In this document: piece by piece, positions 34,875 to 45,204 of the stretch
Position numbering within the stretch: the first letter of the stretch is position 1
Layout: every line of letters starts with the position of its first letter
Assembly (NCBI RefSeq): GCF_023744375.2
Contig: NZ_CP146284.1
Span: forward strand, 434,001 to 498,000
DNA length: 64,000 nt
DNA from: Parabacteroides sp. AD58
Lineage (GTDB): Bacteria; Bacteroidota; Bacteroidia; Bacteroidales; Tannerellaceae
Reading direction: 5' to 3'
Notes under the pieces: model-generated
Seen by the model: the letters and a program-made list of their open reading frames with translations, nothing else
The model's database searches: none
Told to the model about the DNA's origin: nothing
Program-made: the position numbers and the translations under genes

Positions 34875-37800
34875 ATGAAAGATAATATAAATAAAGTCCT
34901 TATTTTAGGTTCAGGAGCTCTGAAGATTGGTGAAGCAGGAGAATTTGATTATTCCGGAAGCCAGGCATTAAAAGCTATTAAAGAAGAAGGTATTAAAACG
35001 GTTTTGATCAATCCGAATATTGCTACAGTACAGACTTCTGAGGGAGTTGCTGATACGGTTTATTTCTTGCCTGTTACTCCTTATTTTGTAGAGAAGGTAA
35101 TTGAGAAAGAACGCCCGGACGGTATTTTACTGGCTTTTGGTGGTCAGACAGCTTTGAACTGTGGTGTCGCTTTGTATCAGAGTGGTGTATTGGAGAAATA
35201 TGCAGTGCGTGTTTTGGGTACGCCGGTACAGGCTATTATGGATACAGAAGACCGCGAACTGTTTGTACATCGTTTGGATGAGATTGGTGTTAAGACCATC
35301 AAGAGTGAAGCCGTTGAAAATATTGAAGACGCACGTCGGGCAGCAGCCGAATTAGGATATCCGGTTATTATCCGTGCTGCATATGCTTTAGGAGGACTTG
35401 GTTCGGGTTTCTGTGATAATGAAGAAGAACTGAATGTGCTGGCTGAAAAAGCCTTTTCATTCTCACCTCAGGTGTTGGTGGAAAAGAGTCTGAAAGGTTG
35501 GAAAGAAGTAGAATATGAAGTAGTACGTGACCGTTATGATAACTGTATCACGGTTTGTAACATGGAGAACTTCGACCCGCTGGGAATCCATACCGGAGAA
35601 AGTATCGTGATTGCTCCTTCTCAGACATTATCCAATACGGATTATCATAAACTGCGTGAACTGGCCATCCGCATTATTCGTCATATAGGTATTGTAGGTG
35701 AATGTAATGTACAATATGCTTACGATCCGGATAGTGAAGATTACCGGGTTATTGAAGTAAATGCCCGATTGAGCCGTTCATCTGCTCTGGCTTCAAAGGC
35801 AACCGGTTATCCGTTGGCTTTCGTGGCTGCTAAGTTAGGCTTGGGATACGGTTTGTTCGACTTGAAAAACTCAGTAACGAAGACAACCAGCGCTTTCTTT
35901 GAACCGGCACTTGACTATGTAGTATGTAAGATTCCGCGTTGGGACTTGGGTAAATTCCATGGTGTAGCACGAGAATTAGGCTCAAGCATGAAGTCGGTTG
36001 GTGAAGTCATGGCTATCGGACGAACCTTTGAGGAAGCTATCCAGAAAGGTCTCCGTATGATTGGTCAGGGCATGCACGGCTTTGTAGAAAATAAGGAACT
36101 GGTTATTCCAGATATTGATAAGGCCTTGAGAGAGCCGACCGATCGTCGTATCTTCGTTATCAGTAAGGCTTTCCGTGCCGGTTATACGATCGATCAGATC
36201 CATGATCTGACTAAGATTGATAAATGGTTCTTGCAGAAATTATATCGAATCATCCAGACTGCCAATGAACTGGAAGCATTCAGTAAGATACAGGAAGTTT
36301 CAGACGATTTACTGCGCAAGGCCAAGATGCAGGGCTTTTCTGATTTCCAGATCGCCCGTGCTTTGTTGAAGGAGAAAATGGAAGATACCGACAAAGCAAC
36401 TTTACAAGTCCGTCAGGATCGTAAATATCGTGGTATTGTTCCGGTTGTTAAACAGATTGATACATTGGCAGCTGAATATCCTGCTCAGACCAATTATCTG
36501 TATCTGACTTATAATGGTACAGAGAATGATGTTCATTATTTAGGCGACGGTCGTTCGATTGTTGTATTGGGTTCGGGTGCTTATCGAATCGGTAGTTCGG
36601 TTGAATTTGACTGGTGCGGCGTTCAGGCTTTGAATACGATTCGTAAAGAAGGCTGGCGTTCGGTAATGATCAATTATAATCCGGAAACGGTTTCTACGGA
36701 TTATGATATGTGCGACCGCCTGTATTTTGATGAACTGACATTCGAACGTGTAATGGATATCCTGGAACTGGAGAATCCGCACGGTGTGATTGTATCAACG
36801 GGTGGACAGATTCCGAATAACCTGGCAATGCGTCTGGATGCACAGCATGTTCATATTTTAGGAACTTCAGCTCAAAGCATTGATAATGCAGAAGACCGTG
36901 AGAAGTTCTCAGCTATGCTTGACCGCATCGGTGTTGATCAGCCTCGCTGGAAAGAACTTTCATCCATGGATGATATTAACCAGTTCGTAGAAGAAGTAGG
37001 TTTCCCGGTTCTGGTTCGTCCGAGTTATGTGCTGAGTGGTGCTGCCATGAATGTATGTTCCAACCAGGATGAATTGGTTCGCTTCCTGGAACTGGCCGCT
37101 AATGTTTCGAAGAAGCATCCGGTTGTAGTCAGCCAGTTCATTGAGCAGTGCAAGGAAGTGGAAATGGATGCTGTTGCACAAAACGGAGAAATCATCATGT
37201 ATGCCATCAGTGAGCATATCGAATTTGCTGGTGTCCATTCCGGTGATGCTACCATTCAGTTCCCGGCGCAGAAACTGTATGTGGAAACAGTTCGTCGTAT
37301 TAAGAAGATCAGTAAGCAGATTGCTAAAGAATTAAATATCTCAGGACCGTTCAATATTCAATACCTGGCGAAAGGAAATGAAATCAAGGTAATTGAATGT
37401 AACCTGCGTGCTTCTCGTAGTTTCCCGTTTGTCAGCAAGGTATTGAAGATTAACTTCATCGAACTGGCTACTCGGGTTATGTTAGGTCTGCCGGTGGAAA
37501 AGCCGAACAAGAACGAGTTTGATTTGGACTATGTAGGTATTAAGGCCTCTCAGTTCTCATTCAACCGTTTGCAGAAGGCAGATCCTGTCTTGGGTGTAGA
37601 TATGGCTTCTACGGGTGAAGTTGGTTGTATCGGTGATGATGTTTCGGAAGCAATTCTGAAGAGTATGCTTTCTGTCGGACAACGTATTCCGGAAAAGAAC
37701 ATTCTGTTATCAACCGGTACTGCTAAACAGAAAGTAGCTATGCTGGATGCTGCACGTCTGTTGGCTCAGAAAGGTTATAATTTGTATGCAACGGGTGGTA

Positions 37801-38096
37801 CACACCGCTTCTTTACTGAAAATGGCATTCCAAGTACATTGGTATATTGGCCAAGTGAAACCGGAAAAGAACCTCAGGCTTTGAGATTGTTGCATGAGAA
37901 GAAGATTGATATGGTAGTGAATATACCAAGAGATCTTTCTGCCGGTGAGTTGGACAATGGATATAAGATTCGTCGTGCGGCCATCGATTTGAATATTCCG
38001 TTGATTACGAATGCTCGTTTGGCGAGTGCATTTATTAATGCATTCTGTACATTGAGTCTGGATGATATTCAGATCAAGAGCTGGCAAGAATATTGA
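34875..38096 (+). CDS. carB: Carbamoyl-phosphate synthase large subunit
   Basis: 1073 residues from ATG 34875 (MKDNINKVLILGSGALKIGEAGEFDYSGSQALK); the in-frame TTG at 34857 is less likely. Two homologous ATP-grasp halves are visible (RAAYALGGLGSG and RPSYVLSGAAM), each with its own preATP-grasp loop (LGSGALKIGEAGEFDYSG, LGSGAYRIGSSVEFDWCG). A C-terminal MGS-type allosteric domain (LLSTGTAKQKVAMLDAARLLAQKGYNLYATGGTH) ends the protein. It makes carbamoyl phosphate from bicarbonate, ATP and ammonia. Terminator follows. Confidence 0.97.
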   Translation: MKDNINKVLILGSGALKIGEAGEFDYSGSQALKAIKEEGIKTVLINPNIATVQTSEGVADTVYFLPVTPYFVEKVIEKERPDGILLAFGGQTALNCGVALYQSGVLEKYAVRVLGTPVQAIMDTEDRELFVHRLDEIGVKTIKSEAVENIEDARRAAAELGYPVIIRAAYALGGLGSGFCDNEEELNVLAEKAFSFSPQVLVEKSLKGWKEVEYEVVRDRYDNCITVCNMENFDPLGIHTGESIVIAPSQTLSNTDYHKLRELAIRIIRHIGIVGECNVQYAYDPDSEDYRVIEVNARLSRSSALASKATGYPLAFVAAKLGLGYGLFDLKNSVTKTTSAFFEPALDYVVCKIPRWDLGKFHGVARELGSSMKSVGEVMAIGRTFEEAIQKGLRMIGQGMHGFVENKELVIPDIDKALREPTDRRIFVISKAFRAGYTIDQIHDLTKIDKWFLQKLYRIIQTANELEAFSKIQEVSDDLLRKAKMQGFSDFQIARALLKEKMEDTDKATLQVRQDRKYRGIVPVVKQIDTLAAEYPAQTNYLYLTYNGTENDVHYLGDGRSIVVLGSGAYRIGSSVEFDWCGVQALNTIRKEGWRSVMINYNPETVSTDYDMCDRLYFDELTFERVMDILELENPHGVIVSTGGQIPNNLAMRLDAQHVHILGTSAQSIDNAEDREKFSAMLDRIGVDQPRWKELSSMDDINQFVEEVGFPVLVRPSYVLSGAAMNVCSNQDELVRFLELAANVSKKHPVVVSQFIEQCKEVEMDAVAQNGEIIMYAISEHIEFAGVHSGDATIQFPAQKLYVETVRRIKKISKQIAKELNISGPFNIQYLAKGNEIKVIECNLRASRSFPFVSKVLKINFIELATRVMLGLPVEKPNKNEFDLDYVGIKASQFSFNRLQKADPVLGVDMASTGEVGCIGDDVSEAILKSMLSVGQRIPEKNILLSTGTAKQKVAMLDAARLLAQKGYNLYATGGTHRFFTENGIPSTLVYWPSETGKEPQALRLLHEKKIDMVVNIPRDLSAGELDNGYKIRRAAIDLNIPLITNARLASAFINAFCTLSLDDIQIKSWQEY

Positions 38097-38130
38097 TAAA
38101 TCAAGTTGTATAGACTGGATTTGAAAGATA

Positions 38131-38178
38131 AGCCGCTGAAAGCATCAGGTTCGCCTGGCTTTCAGCGGCTCTATTTGT
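38131..38178. terminator. Terminator between carB and cobI
   Basis: 12-bp stem AGCCGCTGAAAG / CTTTCAGCGGCT (38131-38142, 38159-38170) with an inner CAGG-TTCG-CCTG hairpin, then CTATTTGTTT. Convergent genes on both sides. Confidence 0.85.
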
Positions 38179-38184
38179 TTATTG

Positions 38185-38886
38185 TCATGCCTGAATGATC
38201 AATAACGAGAAATAGGGGAAGTTTGTCTGTGCTATTATTTCAGGATCGGAAATATATTTCTCTTTCTCGGTTCCTACGTTTTCGAAGTAGTGGAAATGTG
38301 TTTCCGGATGCCGGCGGATACATTCATGGACAGCCTCGATGCAAGCCGACAGTTTCATGATTACTAAGTTGTATCCTTGTCGGATGAATTGAGCCAGTTC
38401 GTCGGCTGTTGCGGTTCCCGGAATTACCATCAGGCGTTCTTCCTGCTTGACAATGTGTAATCCTCCAGTTGCTCCGGCGGCAATAAAAGCCGGAATTCCC
38501 GGTACACGTCTTACTTCAATATGTTCTTTCTCCAGTTGATGATATATGTATTGGATAGAAGTATAGAATCCGGCGTCGCCTTCCGCTACGATAACCACCT
38601 TTTTCCCTTCACGAAGTGAGCCGGCAGCGTCAACCAGAAGCTGGTCATAGGCTTCGATAGCTTTTTGCCTGTCTTTGCTCATGGGCAATACAAACGGGCG
38701 AATCTTGTGTTCTTCTATTTCTAAAGCTTTCAGGATATTGGCCGCTCTTGACACTTGCTTTCCCGAAGGTGTCAGAGTTGCCGGACAGAAGATTTGATCT
38801 GCCTGTTGTAAGGTTTTCAATCCTTTTACGGTGATTAATTCGGGTTCACCCGGACCCAAAGAAACAAATGTAATTGTTCTGTTCAT
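38185..38886 (-). CDS. cobI: Precorrin-2 C20-methyltransferase
   Basis: 233 residues from ATG 38886 (MNRTITFVSLGPGEPELIT); nine in-frame residues upstream are unsupported. The tetrapyrrole-methylase fold is clear: VSLGPGEPELITVKGLKTLQQAD (N-terminal SAM motif), VVIVAEGDAGFYT and VRRVPGIPAFIAAGATGG (SAM pocket). The sequence type matches CobI/CbiL, which adds the C20 methyl group in cobalamin synthesis. It is divergent from btuFCD across the B12 riboswitch, but the riboswitch reads only toward btuFCD. Confidence 0.85.
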   Translation of the reverse strand: MNRTITFVSLGPGEPELITVKGLKTLQQADQIFCPATLTPSGKQVSRAANILKALEIEEHKIRPFVLPMSKDRQKAIEAYDQLLVDAAGSLREGKKVVIVAEGDAGFYTSIQYIYHQLEKEHIEVRRVPGIPAFIAAGATGGLHIVKQEERLMVIPGTATADELAQFIRQGYNLVIMKLSACIEAVHECIRRHPETHFHYFENVGTEKEKYISDPEIIAQTNFPYFSLLIIQA

Positions 38887-38961
38887 ATTTACTAATGTTG
38901 AATAGAAATGCAAAAATCTTTATTTTACGCTTTATTCGCAAGTATCGGTCGAGTTTTTTAT

Positions 38962-38969
38962 TACTTTTG
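38962..38969 (+). promoter_or_regulatory. Bacteroidetes -7 element upstream of the B12 riboswitch
   Basis: TACTTTTG on the plus strand, just before the riboswitch start. The transcript would include the whole aptamer. Confidence 0.6.
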
Positions 38970-38974
38970 TGCCA

Positions 38975-39160
38975 AGTAACAGGTGTCTGTTTCCTTCGTG
39001 AAGCAAGGAACGGATGAAAAGGGAACCGGGTGAAAGTCCCGGACAGTCCACGCTGCTGTAAGTCTTTACAGGATTCGGAGTAACCTCTGTTCCACTGGAT
39101 AGATAACTATTCGGGAAGGAACTTCGAACAAGACAAAGTCAGAAGACCTGCCTGGTTACA
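38975..39160 (+). promoter_or_regulatory. Cobalamin (B12) riboswitch
   Basis: Conserved aptamer parts are in order: AACAGGTG at the 5' end, GGGTGAAAGTCCCGGACAGT, CCACGCTGCTGTAA, the B12-box-like TTCCACTGG, and the 3' AGTCAGAAGACCTGCCTG that pairs with the 5' region. It lies directly before the BtuF-like gene. Known behaviour: adenosyl- or methylcobalamin binding turns off the downstream transporter, usually by sequestering the translation start. Confidence 0.95.
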
Positions 39161-39227
39161 AGATATAACTTAGATGGCTTTACTTTCTGCGTGGTTATGG
39201 AAAGAGAGAGCAGAATTGGTAGATAAA

Positions 39228-40403
39228 ATGACAGTTATGAATCTAAAGCGAATAGCAGAAGCTGTGTTGCTTCTTGCCGTAATGGCGGGTTGTACTTCTC
39301 GTCCGACGAACGAACAGGCTAACGGATCGGATGCAGATGTAGCAACGGAAGCGGTTTTTACTGAGAAAATTGTACCGGAATATGCTGAAGGGTTTGAAAT
39401 CCGTTATGAAGGAAAGGCTGCCTTAGTGGATATTCATGATCCGCAATCAGAAAGTGCGGGTGAATATCATTATGCTTTGGTGCGTCGGGGCGATCAGTCA
39501 ACATCAATTCCGGAAGGATATGAAAAGTTGGAAATACCGGTGAGAAGTGTGATTTGCATGACTTCCTTACAGCTTTCTAATTTTATCAAGTTGGGAGAAA
39601 CCGAACGGGTGACAGGAATTACCAGTACGCGCCACTTGTTTAATGAAACGATGAATCAGCAGCTGAAAAGTGGAAAAACGGTAAAGATCGGCATTGAAGG
39701 GAATTTCAATAACGAAGCCGTTATGAGCATGAATCCGGACCTGATTCTGATATCTCCGTTTAAACGTGGCGGCTATGAAGCCCTGAAGGATGTAGGAATT
39801 CCGCTGGTTCCTCATTTGGGATATAAGGAAATGACTCCGCTGGGACAGGCCGAATGGATTAAGTTCGTCGGTTTGTTGTGCGGAATGGAAAAGGAAGCCA
39901 ATGCCTGTTTCCAGACTATCGAACAGCGCTATAATGAGTTGAAAGCTTTGACTGCAGATGGCAAGGTGAAACGCCGTCCGGTTGTTTTCAGTGGTGAATT
40001 GAGAGGTGGAAACTGGTATGCGGTTGGTGGAAAGAGTTTCCTGGCCCAGCTGTTTAAAGATGCCGGCGCTGATTATTTCCTGAAAGATGATGAGCGTTCG
40101 GGCGGTGTGACCCTCGATTTCGAGACGGTCTATAATCAGGCAGACAATGCTGATTACTGGCGTATTGTCAATAGTTATCCGGGAGAATTTTCGTATGAGG
40201 CATTAAAGGAACAGGATGCACGTTATGCCGATTTCAAGGCATTCCGTGAACATGGAATCATTTACTGTAACATGAAGACAACTCCTTTTTATGAGGAAAT
40301 GCCGACGGCTCCGGAAGTCATCTTGGCGGATCTGCTGCATATCTTTCATCCGGAGTTATTGCCGGATCACAAGCCTGTCTTTTATAAACTATTAAAGGAA
40401 TAA
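39228..40403 (+). CDS. btuF: Cobalamin ABC transporter substrate-binding lipoprotein (BtuF-like)
   Basis: About 391 residues from ATG 39228 (an ATG at 39237 is equally possible; the frame opening at 39174 runs back toward the riboswitch). The signal peptide ends in a lipobox (LLLAVMAGC). The mature part is a Peripla_BP_2 domain (RSVICMTSLQLSNFIKLGETERVTGITS, MNPDLILISPFKRGGYEAL, GGKSFLAQLFKDAGADYF). B12 is inferred from the riboswitch and btuCD neighbours; the family also includes iron-siderophore binders. Confidence 0.85.
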   Translation: MTVMNLKRIAEAVLLLAVMAGCTSRPTNEQANGSDADVATEAVFTEKIVPEYAEGFEIRYEGKAALVDIHDPQSESAGEYHYALVRRGDQSTSIPEGYEKLEIPVRSVICMTSLQLSNFIKLGETERVTGITSTRHLFNETMNQQLKSGKTVKIGIEGNFNNEAVMSMNPDLILISPFKRGGYEALKDVGIPLVPHLGYKEMTPLGQAEWIKFVGLLCGMEKEANACFQTIEQRYNELKALTADGKVKRRPVVFSGELRGGNWYAVGGKSFLAQLFKDAGADYFLKDDERSGGVTLDFETVYNQADNADYWRIVNSYPGEFSYEALKEQDARYADFKAFREHGIIYCNMKTTPFYEEMPTAPEVILADLLHIFHPELLPDHKPVFYKLLKE

Positions 40404-40407
40404 GGGC

Positions 40408-41445
40408 ATGCGCTATACTCATACTTACCGGATGTTGTTGATCCTGTTGCTGATCCTTGTGCTGCTGCTGCTGAATTTATTGTTGGGCTCGGTTGCTATT
40501 CCTGCACAATCTATCTGGAATATTCTGACAGGTACAGGAAACGAACCTGTCTCTTGGCAGAACATTGTCTGGAAATCCCGTTTACCACAGGCTTTGACTG
40601 CGCTGGCTGCGGGCGCGGGTTTGGCTGTCAGTGGATTGCAGATGCAAACCGTGTTCCGTAATCCGTTGGCAGGACCTTCGGTGTTGGGAATCAGTTCCGG
40701 TGCCAGCATGGGCGTTGCTTTTGTCATTCTGTTGAGCGGAAGCTTGGGCGGCGTGGCGTTGAGCCGATTGGGCGTAATGGGAGAGATTGCTTTGTCGGTT
40801 GCCGCTATTATTGGTTCCTTGTCGGTCATGGCGCTGATTGTTTATGTCTCGCAGAAAGTAAAGGGAAACGTCACCCTGCTGATTATTGGTGTCATGATCG
40901 GTTATGTATCGAATGCGGTGATAGGTGTCTTGAAATTCTTCAGTGTGGAAGAAGATATCCGGGCGTATGTAATCTGGGGATTAGGTAGTTTCTCGCGTGT
41001 GTCTGGTAATCAGATGATGTTGTTTGTTACCTTGATGGCCATTCTGCTTCCTTTGTCTTTCTTGCTTATCAAGACATTAAACCTGATGCTGCTGGGCGAC
41101 GGCTATGCCCGTAACTTAGGACTGAATATCAAGCGGGCCCGCCTGTTGGTAATTGTTTCGGCCGGTGTGTTGACTGCTATTGTAACAGCTTATTGTGGTC
41201 CGATTATCTTCTTAGGATTGGCGGTTCCTCATTTGGCAAGAGCCATGTTTCAAACGTCCGATCATCGGACTTTGATGCCTGCAACCTTATTATTAGGTGC
41301 AGCTTTGGCTTTAATCTGTAATCTGCTGGCCCGCATGCCTGGTTTTGAAGGGGCTTTACCGGTTAATTCGGTAACGGCATTGGTGGGCGCGCCTGTCGTG
41401 GCTTCCGTCTTGTTTAATAAACGTAAAAATGACTGGAATGAATAA
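40408..41445 (+). CDS. btuC: Cobalamin ABC transporter permease (BtuC-like, FecCD family)
   Basis: 345 residues. About 9-10 membrane helices; the FecCD hallmarks are visible (GLAVSGLQMQTVFRNPLAGPSVLGISSGASMG, ARNLGLNIKRARLLVI, AYCGPIIFLGLAVPHLARAMF). It forms the channel with the ATPase encoded next. Starts 4 bases after the binding protein stop; ends inside the start of the ATPase gene. Confidence 0.92.
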   Translation: MRYTHTYRMLLILLLILVLLLLNLLLGSVAIPAQSIWNILTGTGNEPVSWQNIVWKSRLPQALTALAAGAGLAVSGLQMQTVFRNPLAGPSVLGISSGASMGVAFVILLSGSLGGVALSRLGVMGEIALSVAAIIGSLSVMALIVYVSQKVKGNVTLLIIGVMIGYVSNAVIGVLKFFSVEEDIRAYVIWGLGSFSRVSGNQMMLFVTLMAILLPLSFLLIKTLNLMLLGDGYARNLGLNIKRARLLVIVSAGVLTAIVTAYCGPIIFLGLAVPHLARAMFQTSDHRTLMPATLLLGAALALICNLLARMPGFEGALPVNSVTALVGAPVVASVLFNKRKNDWNE

Positions 41446-42451
41446 AGAAACGATCCGACTGGATGATTTGTCAATTGGCTATTCCATCAAGAAACATCAT
41501 ACGAAAGAAGTAGCTTCGCATATTCAGGCTACTATCCGAAGCGGCGAACTGACGTGTCTGTTGGGCGAGAATGGTGTAGGAAAATCGACATTGCTCCGTA
41601 CGCTTTCTGCCTTTCAGCCGAAGTTGGGCGGACATATATGGCTGCTCGGGCGTGAAGTCGAATCGTATACAGACCGGCAATTGAGCCGGATTATCAGTGT
41701 CGTGCTGACCGAACGGTGTGAAATCCGGAATATGACGGTCCGGGATCTGGTAGGAATGGGACGGAGTCCTTATACGGGTTTTTGGGGACGGTTAAGTCAG
41801 AATGACTGGGAAGTGGTAGATCGTTCCATTCGCCTCGTCGGTATTGAAGTGCTTGCCTCGCGTATGGTACATACATTGTCTGACGGTGAGCGGCAGAAAG
41901 TCATGATAGCGAAGGCACTTGCCCAGGAAACTCCTATTATTTTTCTGGATGAACCGACCGCTTTCCTGGATTATCCGAGTAAAGTGGAAATCATGCAGCT
42001 CTTGTATCGCCTGATACAAACGACTGAAAAGACCATTTTCCTTTCTACACACGACCTCGACTTGGCTTTGGAGATAGCAGACAAAATCTGGCTGATGGAG
42101 CGGAAACAGGGAATTACAGTCGGTACACCCGAAGATCTGGCTTTGTCGGGCCGGTTGAAATCTTTCTTTTCCGGTCGGGGCGTTGTGTTTGATGATGACA
42201 GCGGCCTTTACCGGATACAGATGCAATATAAGTACCGGATCGGCATCCGGGGCGAAGGCGTTCGTTATTTGATGCTGAGGAAAGCCTTGCAGCGTTGTGG
42301 TATTCGGGTGGATAATCCGGCATCGGCTGTTGCTCCGTTTATTGAGGTTGGCTCAGAGTCATTTATCCTTCATGCAGAAGAAGCCGTGTGTTATGAAACG
42401 ATCGAAACCCTGTTGCAGGCTGTACGAGAGTTAAGTTTGCCTGAAATCTGA
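41438..42451 (+). CDS. btuD: Cobalamin ABC transporter ATP-binding protein (BtuD-like)
   Basis: 337 residues from ATG 41438; ATG 41429 is the alternative. ABC ATPase motifs: Walker [10 protein letters not shown], signature TLSDGERQK, Walker [13 protein letters not shown], and H-loop STHDLD. An unusual C-terminal extension of about 95 residues (after [13 protein letters not shown]) may be a regulatory domain; its role is unknown. Overlaps the btuC stop. Confidence 0.9.
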   Translation: MNKETIRLDDLSIGYSIKKHHTKEVASHIQATIRSGELTCLLGENGVGKSTLLRTLSAFQPKLGGHIWLLGREVESYTDRQLSRIISVVLTERCEIRNMTVRDLVGMGRSPYTGFWGRLSQNDWEVVDRSIRLVGIEVLASRMVHTLSDGERQKVMIAKALAQETPIIFLDEPTAFLDYPSKVEIMQLLYRLIQTTEKTIFLSTHDLDLALEIADKIWLMERKQGITVGTPEDLALSGRLKSFFSGRGVVFDDDSGLYRIQMQYKYRIGIRGEGVRYLMLRKALQRCGIRVDNPASAVAPFIEVGSESFILHAEEAVCYETIETLLQAVRELSLPEI

Positions 42452-42509
42452 TTCCTTTTTTCAGGAAAAATGCATAAGTTTGCATGAAAAACAAAATAGG
42501 ATAATACGA

Positions 42510-43280
42510 ATGATGAAACGTGTGCTGATATACTTACGGAATCTGATACTTTTCTTTTTCATCTCGTCTATACTGGCTGTCGTACTCTATCGTTTTGTGC
42601 CGGTTTATCTGACACCACTGATGGTCATTCGTCTGGTTGAACAGGCCAAGGCCGGTAAAAACCTGAAGCTGGAACATGAATGGGTCCCGATTGAAAAGAT
42701 TGCGCAGACGTTGCCGCAGGCTGTTGTGGCTTCTGAAGATAATTTGTTTATGGAACATCCCGGATTTGATTTCAAGCAGATCCAGAAGGCTCGTGAAGAA
42801 GCCGAACAGGGAAAACGGGTGCGCGGAGCCAGCACCATCAGCCAGCAGACAGCCAAGAATGTTTTTCTATGGCAGGGAAAAACCTATTTCCGGAAAGGAC
42901 TGGAAGCCTATTTTACTTTATTGATCGAATGGATATGGGGAAAAGAACGGATTATGGAAGTTTACCTCAATTCGATTGAGATGGGCGATGGCATTTATGG
43001 CGCCCAAGCTGTGGCAAAGGCGCATTTCAACAAAGAAGCTTATCAGTTGACGAAAGGAGAATCGGCTTTGATCGCGGCCTCTTTACCGAATCCGCGCCGG
43101 TTTAATTCGGGGAAACCTTCTCCGTATATGCGTCAGCGGCAGGCCAAGATCATGTCGCTGATGGATAAGATTCTGCCGATTGATATGGGGTATAAGGCTC
43201 CGCAAAAGACAAAGAGTACAGGTAAAACAAAAAATAGAAAGAAATGGAGAGCTTCAGTTATCAGGATCTCGGAAGAATAG
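42510..43280 (+). CDS. mtgA: Monofunctional biosynthetic peptidoglycan transglycosylase
   Basis: 256 residues from ATG 42510 (an ATG at 42513 is possible; the earlier in-frame TTG at 42480 is weak). One N-terminal membrane helix ([19 protein letters not shown]) precedes a GT51 domain: [13 protein letters not shown] (first catalytic Glu), [16 protein letters not shown] and [19 protein letters not shown]. The enzyme polymerises lipid II into glycan strands. The 3' end overlaps lipB by 37 bases. Confidence 0.94.
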   Translation: MMKRVLIYLRNLILFFFISSILAVVLYRFVPVYLTPLMVIRLVEQAKAGKNLKLEHEWVPIEKIAQTLPQAVVASEDNLFMEHPGFDFKQIQKAREEAEQGKRVRGASTISQQTAKNVFLWQGKTYFRKGLEAYFTLLIEWIWGKERIMEVYLNSIEMGDGIYGAQAVAKAHFNKEAYQLTKGESALIAASLPNPRRFNSGKPSPYMRQRQAKIMSLMDKILPIDMGYKAPQKTKSTGKTKNRKKWRASVIRISEE

Positions 43281-43915
43281 TATATGAAAAGGCGCTGGAT
43301 ATCCAGACCGAGAAGTTCAACGCGCTGCTGGCTGCCAAGGCAAAAGGGGAAAAGGGGCGGAACGAACTTCTCTTTTGTGAACACGAGCCGGTTCTTACCA
43401 TCGGCAAAAGCGGGAAAGACTCGAATCTGCTGATCCCGGAGGCCCGCCTGAAGGCCTTGGGCATTTCGTATTATCATATTAATCGGGGTGGCGATATTAC
43501 TTACCATGGTCCGGGACAAATCACCGGATATCCGATTTTCGATCTGGAAACCTGGCATATCGGATTGAAGCAATATATTTACCGGCTGGAAGAAACCATC
43601 ATCCGCTTTCTGGCTTTATATGGCTTGAAAGGCGAAAGGTTGGAGGGCGCAACCGGTGTATGGCTGGATCCGCTGGTTGCAGGAAAGGCCCGGAAGATTT
43701 GTGCCATTGGCGTAAAGAGCAGCCGCTTCGTTACGATGCACGGCTTTGCCCTGAACATCAATACTGACCTGAATTATTTCACGTTGATTAATCCGTGTGG
43801 ATTTACGGATAAAGGGGTGACGTCTCTTGCCCGCGAGTTAGGCGAAAATCAAGATTTTGAAAAGGCAAAAAGACAATTGGCCGCTCTTTTCAGCGAAGTT
43901 TTCGGTGACGTGTGA
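43244..43915 (+). CDS. lipB: Octanoyltransferase
   Basis: 223 residues. LipB motifs: [31 protein letters not shown] (acyl-enzyme region) and [22 protein letters not shown] with the catalytic Lys, plus the NPCG active-site Cys. It moves octanoyl groups from ACP to lipoyl-domain lysines, the first step of lipoate synthesis. Its start lies inside mtgA (37-base overlap), so translation may be coupled. Confidence 0.95.
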   Translation: MESFSYQDLGRIVYEKALDIQTEKFNALLAAKAKGEKGRNELLFCEHEPVLTIGKSGKDSNLLIPEARLKALGISYYHINRGGDITYHGPGQITGYPIFDLETWHIGLKQYIYRLEETIIRFLALYGLKGERLEGATGVWLDPLVAGKARKICAIGVKSSRFVTMHGFALNINTDLNYFTLINPCGFTDKGVTSLARELGENQDFEKAKRQLAALFSEVFGDV

Positions 43916-44559
43916 ATTTGTCAGAATGTCAAATCATCCCTCTTCTGTTTGCGTTATTTGGATGCAAGTACGGCAGTGATCGGAAATATGCGATTTATAC
44001 GAAGTTGAGGTTTGACAAAAGGAAAGCTAATCGCTTTATTGACTGAATTCTTTTGGGAAAGATGCTGAAGCTAGGCTTCAATTCTTGTGCGGTGTCAGCC
44101 AAATGGGAGAATTTGGAGTAATTTGTCAGTTGAAAACCGATGGCTTTTCTTGTCATTATTTGGGCTTTTGGGTGGTTTTTTTCTTCCTCTTTCCCTGAAA
44201 AATGGATGCAAAGTCGGTTTTATGCCGGGTTTTCTTCCTTTTTCTGCCTACAAAAGTTCAATTTTGTCCTGTATTTTTCTCAATTCCTGCCTACCTTTTT
44301 CTCCATTTCTGCCTGGTTTTGTCTGAAAAAGTAACGAGAAACGTCCGAAAAAGCCGTTTATTTTACAAAATTCCCTGTTTTTATCGCTGAAAAAGTGGAT
44401 GCTTCTCAAAATGGTTGTTATCAGAAATGGCGGTAAATGGCTTTTCTGTCATGAATAAAGCCTTTTCACTGGCAAAATGAACAGATGTTATAAGATGATA
44501 AAGGCGTGTTATTTTATCGGTAGTTGGCTTTTATCATTTATTTTTTCGGTAGATTTTTG
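43916..44559. other. Intergenic region with possible decayed coding remnant
   Basis: Part of a 678-base gap. It starts with TTGTCAGAATGTCAAAT, similar to 17620-17643. One frame at about 43947-44048 (FALFGCKYGSDRKYAIYTKL) resembles the short segment after 17647. The rest is T-rich low-complexity sequence with iterated TTTTCTGCCT-like words. Overlapping ORFs here share no family I recognise, and no gene is supported. Confidence 0.45.
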
Positions 44560-44567
44560 TACATTTG
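44560..44567 (+). promoter_or_regulatory. Bacteroidetes -7 element of msrC
   Basis: TACATTTG followed by C, 26 bases before the msrC ATG. Confidence 0.6.
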
Positions 44568-44593
44568 CAACTTACAAACTATAACGATCAACT

Positions 44594-45073
44594 ATGGCTG
44601 AAGAACTTATTATTGATAAGCAGGCTGGGAAAGCTGAAAAATACCAGGAGTTGATGCCTCAATTGGAAGCTCTGGTAAAAAACGAAGGTGATGTAATAGC
44701 CAATATGGCCAATATCTCAGCAGCATTATGGCAGACTTTTCATTTCTTTTGGGTTGGTTTTTATCGTGTAGTGGAAGGGGAGCTGGTTTTAGGTCCATTT
44801 CAAGGTCCAATCGCTTGTACGCGTATCCGGTTGGGCCGGGGTGTTTGTGGTACTGCCTGGAAAGAAGGCAAGACACTTGTCGTGCCGGATGTGGATCAGT
44901 TTCCGGGACATATTGCTTGTAATTCGGCCTCTCGTTCGGAAATCGTGGTGCCTGTTCGGGATAAAAAGGGTGAGGTTGTAGCTGTATTAGACATTGATAG
45001 TGATCGGTTGAATTGTTTTGATGAAACCGATGTTGTATTTTTAGAGAGAGTGGTTTTGTTTTTGTTCAATTAG
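44594..45073 (+). CDS. msrC: Free methionine-(R)-sulfoxide reductase (GAF domain)
   Basis: 159 residues, one GAF domain. HFFWVGFYRV, GPIACTRIRLGRGVCGTAW and PGHIACNSASRSEIVVPV contain the three conserved Cys of fRMsr enzymes, which reduce free Met-R-sulfoxide. The length is normal. It appears to be a single-gene unit. Confidence 0.9.
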   Translation: MAEELIIDKQAGKAEKYQELMPQLEALVKNEGDVIANMANISAALWQTFHFFWVGFYRVVEGELVLGPFQGPIACTRIRLGRGVCGTAWKEGKTLVVPDVDQFPGHIACNSASRSEIVVPVRDKKGEVVAVLDIDSDRLNCFDETDVVFLERVVLFLFN

Positions 45074-45161
45074 ACGGAATTTATAGTACAAAAGTCAGAT
45101 TCATAGGGGGTAGTTATGTTTTATTAATAAGATAAGTTTCTGTTCTCTTTATGAAATGATC

Positions 45162-45169
45162 TACTTTTG
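45162..45169 (+). promoter_or_regulatory. Bacteroidetes -7 element of the DUF5686 gene
   Basis: TACTTTTG followed by C, 35 bases before the ATG of the DUF5686 gene. Confidence 0.55.
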
Positions 45170-45204
45170 CGCACAATTATAATTCGCGTAGGAAGATAAA
45201 TACG

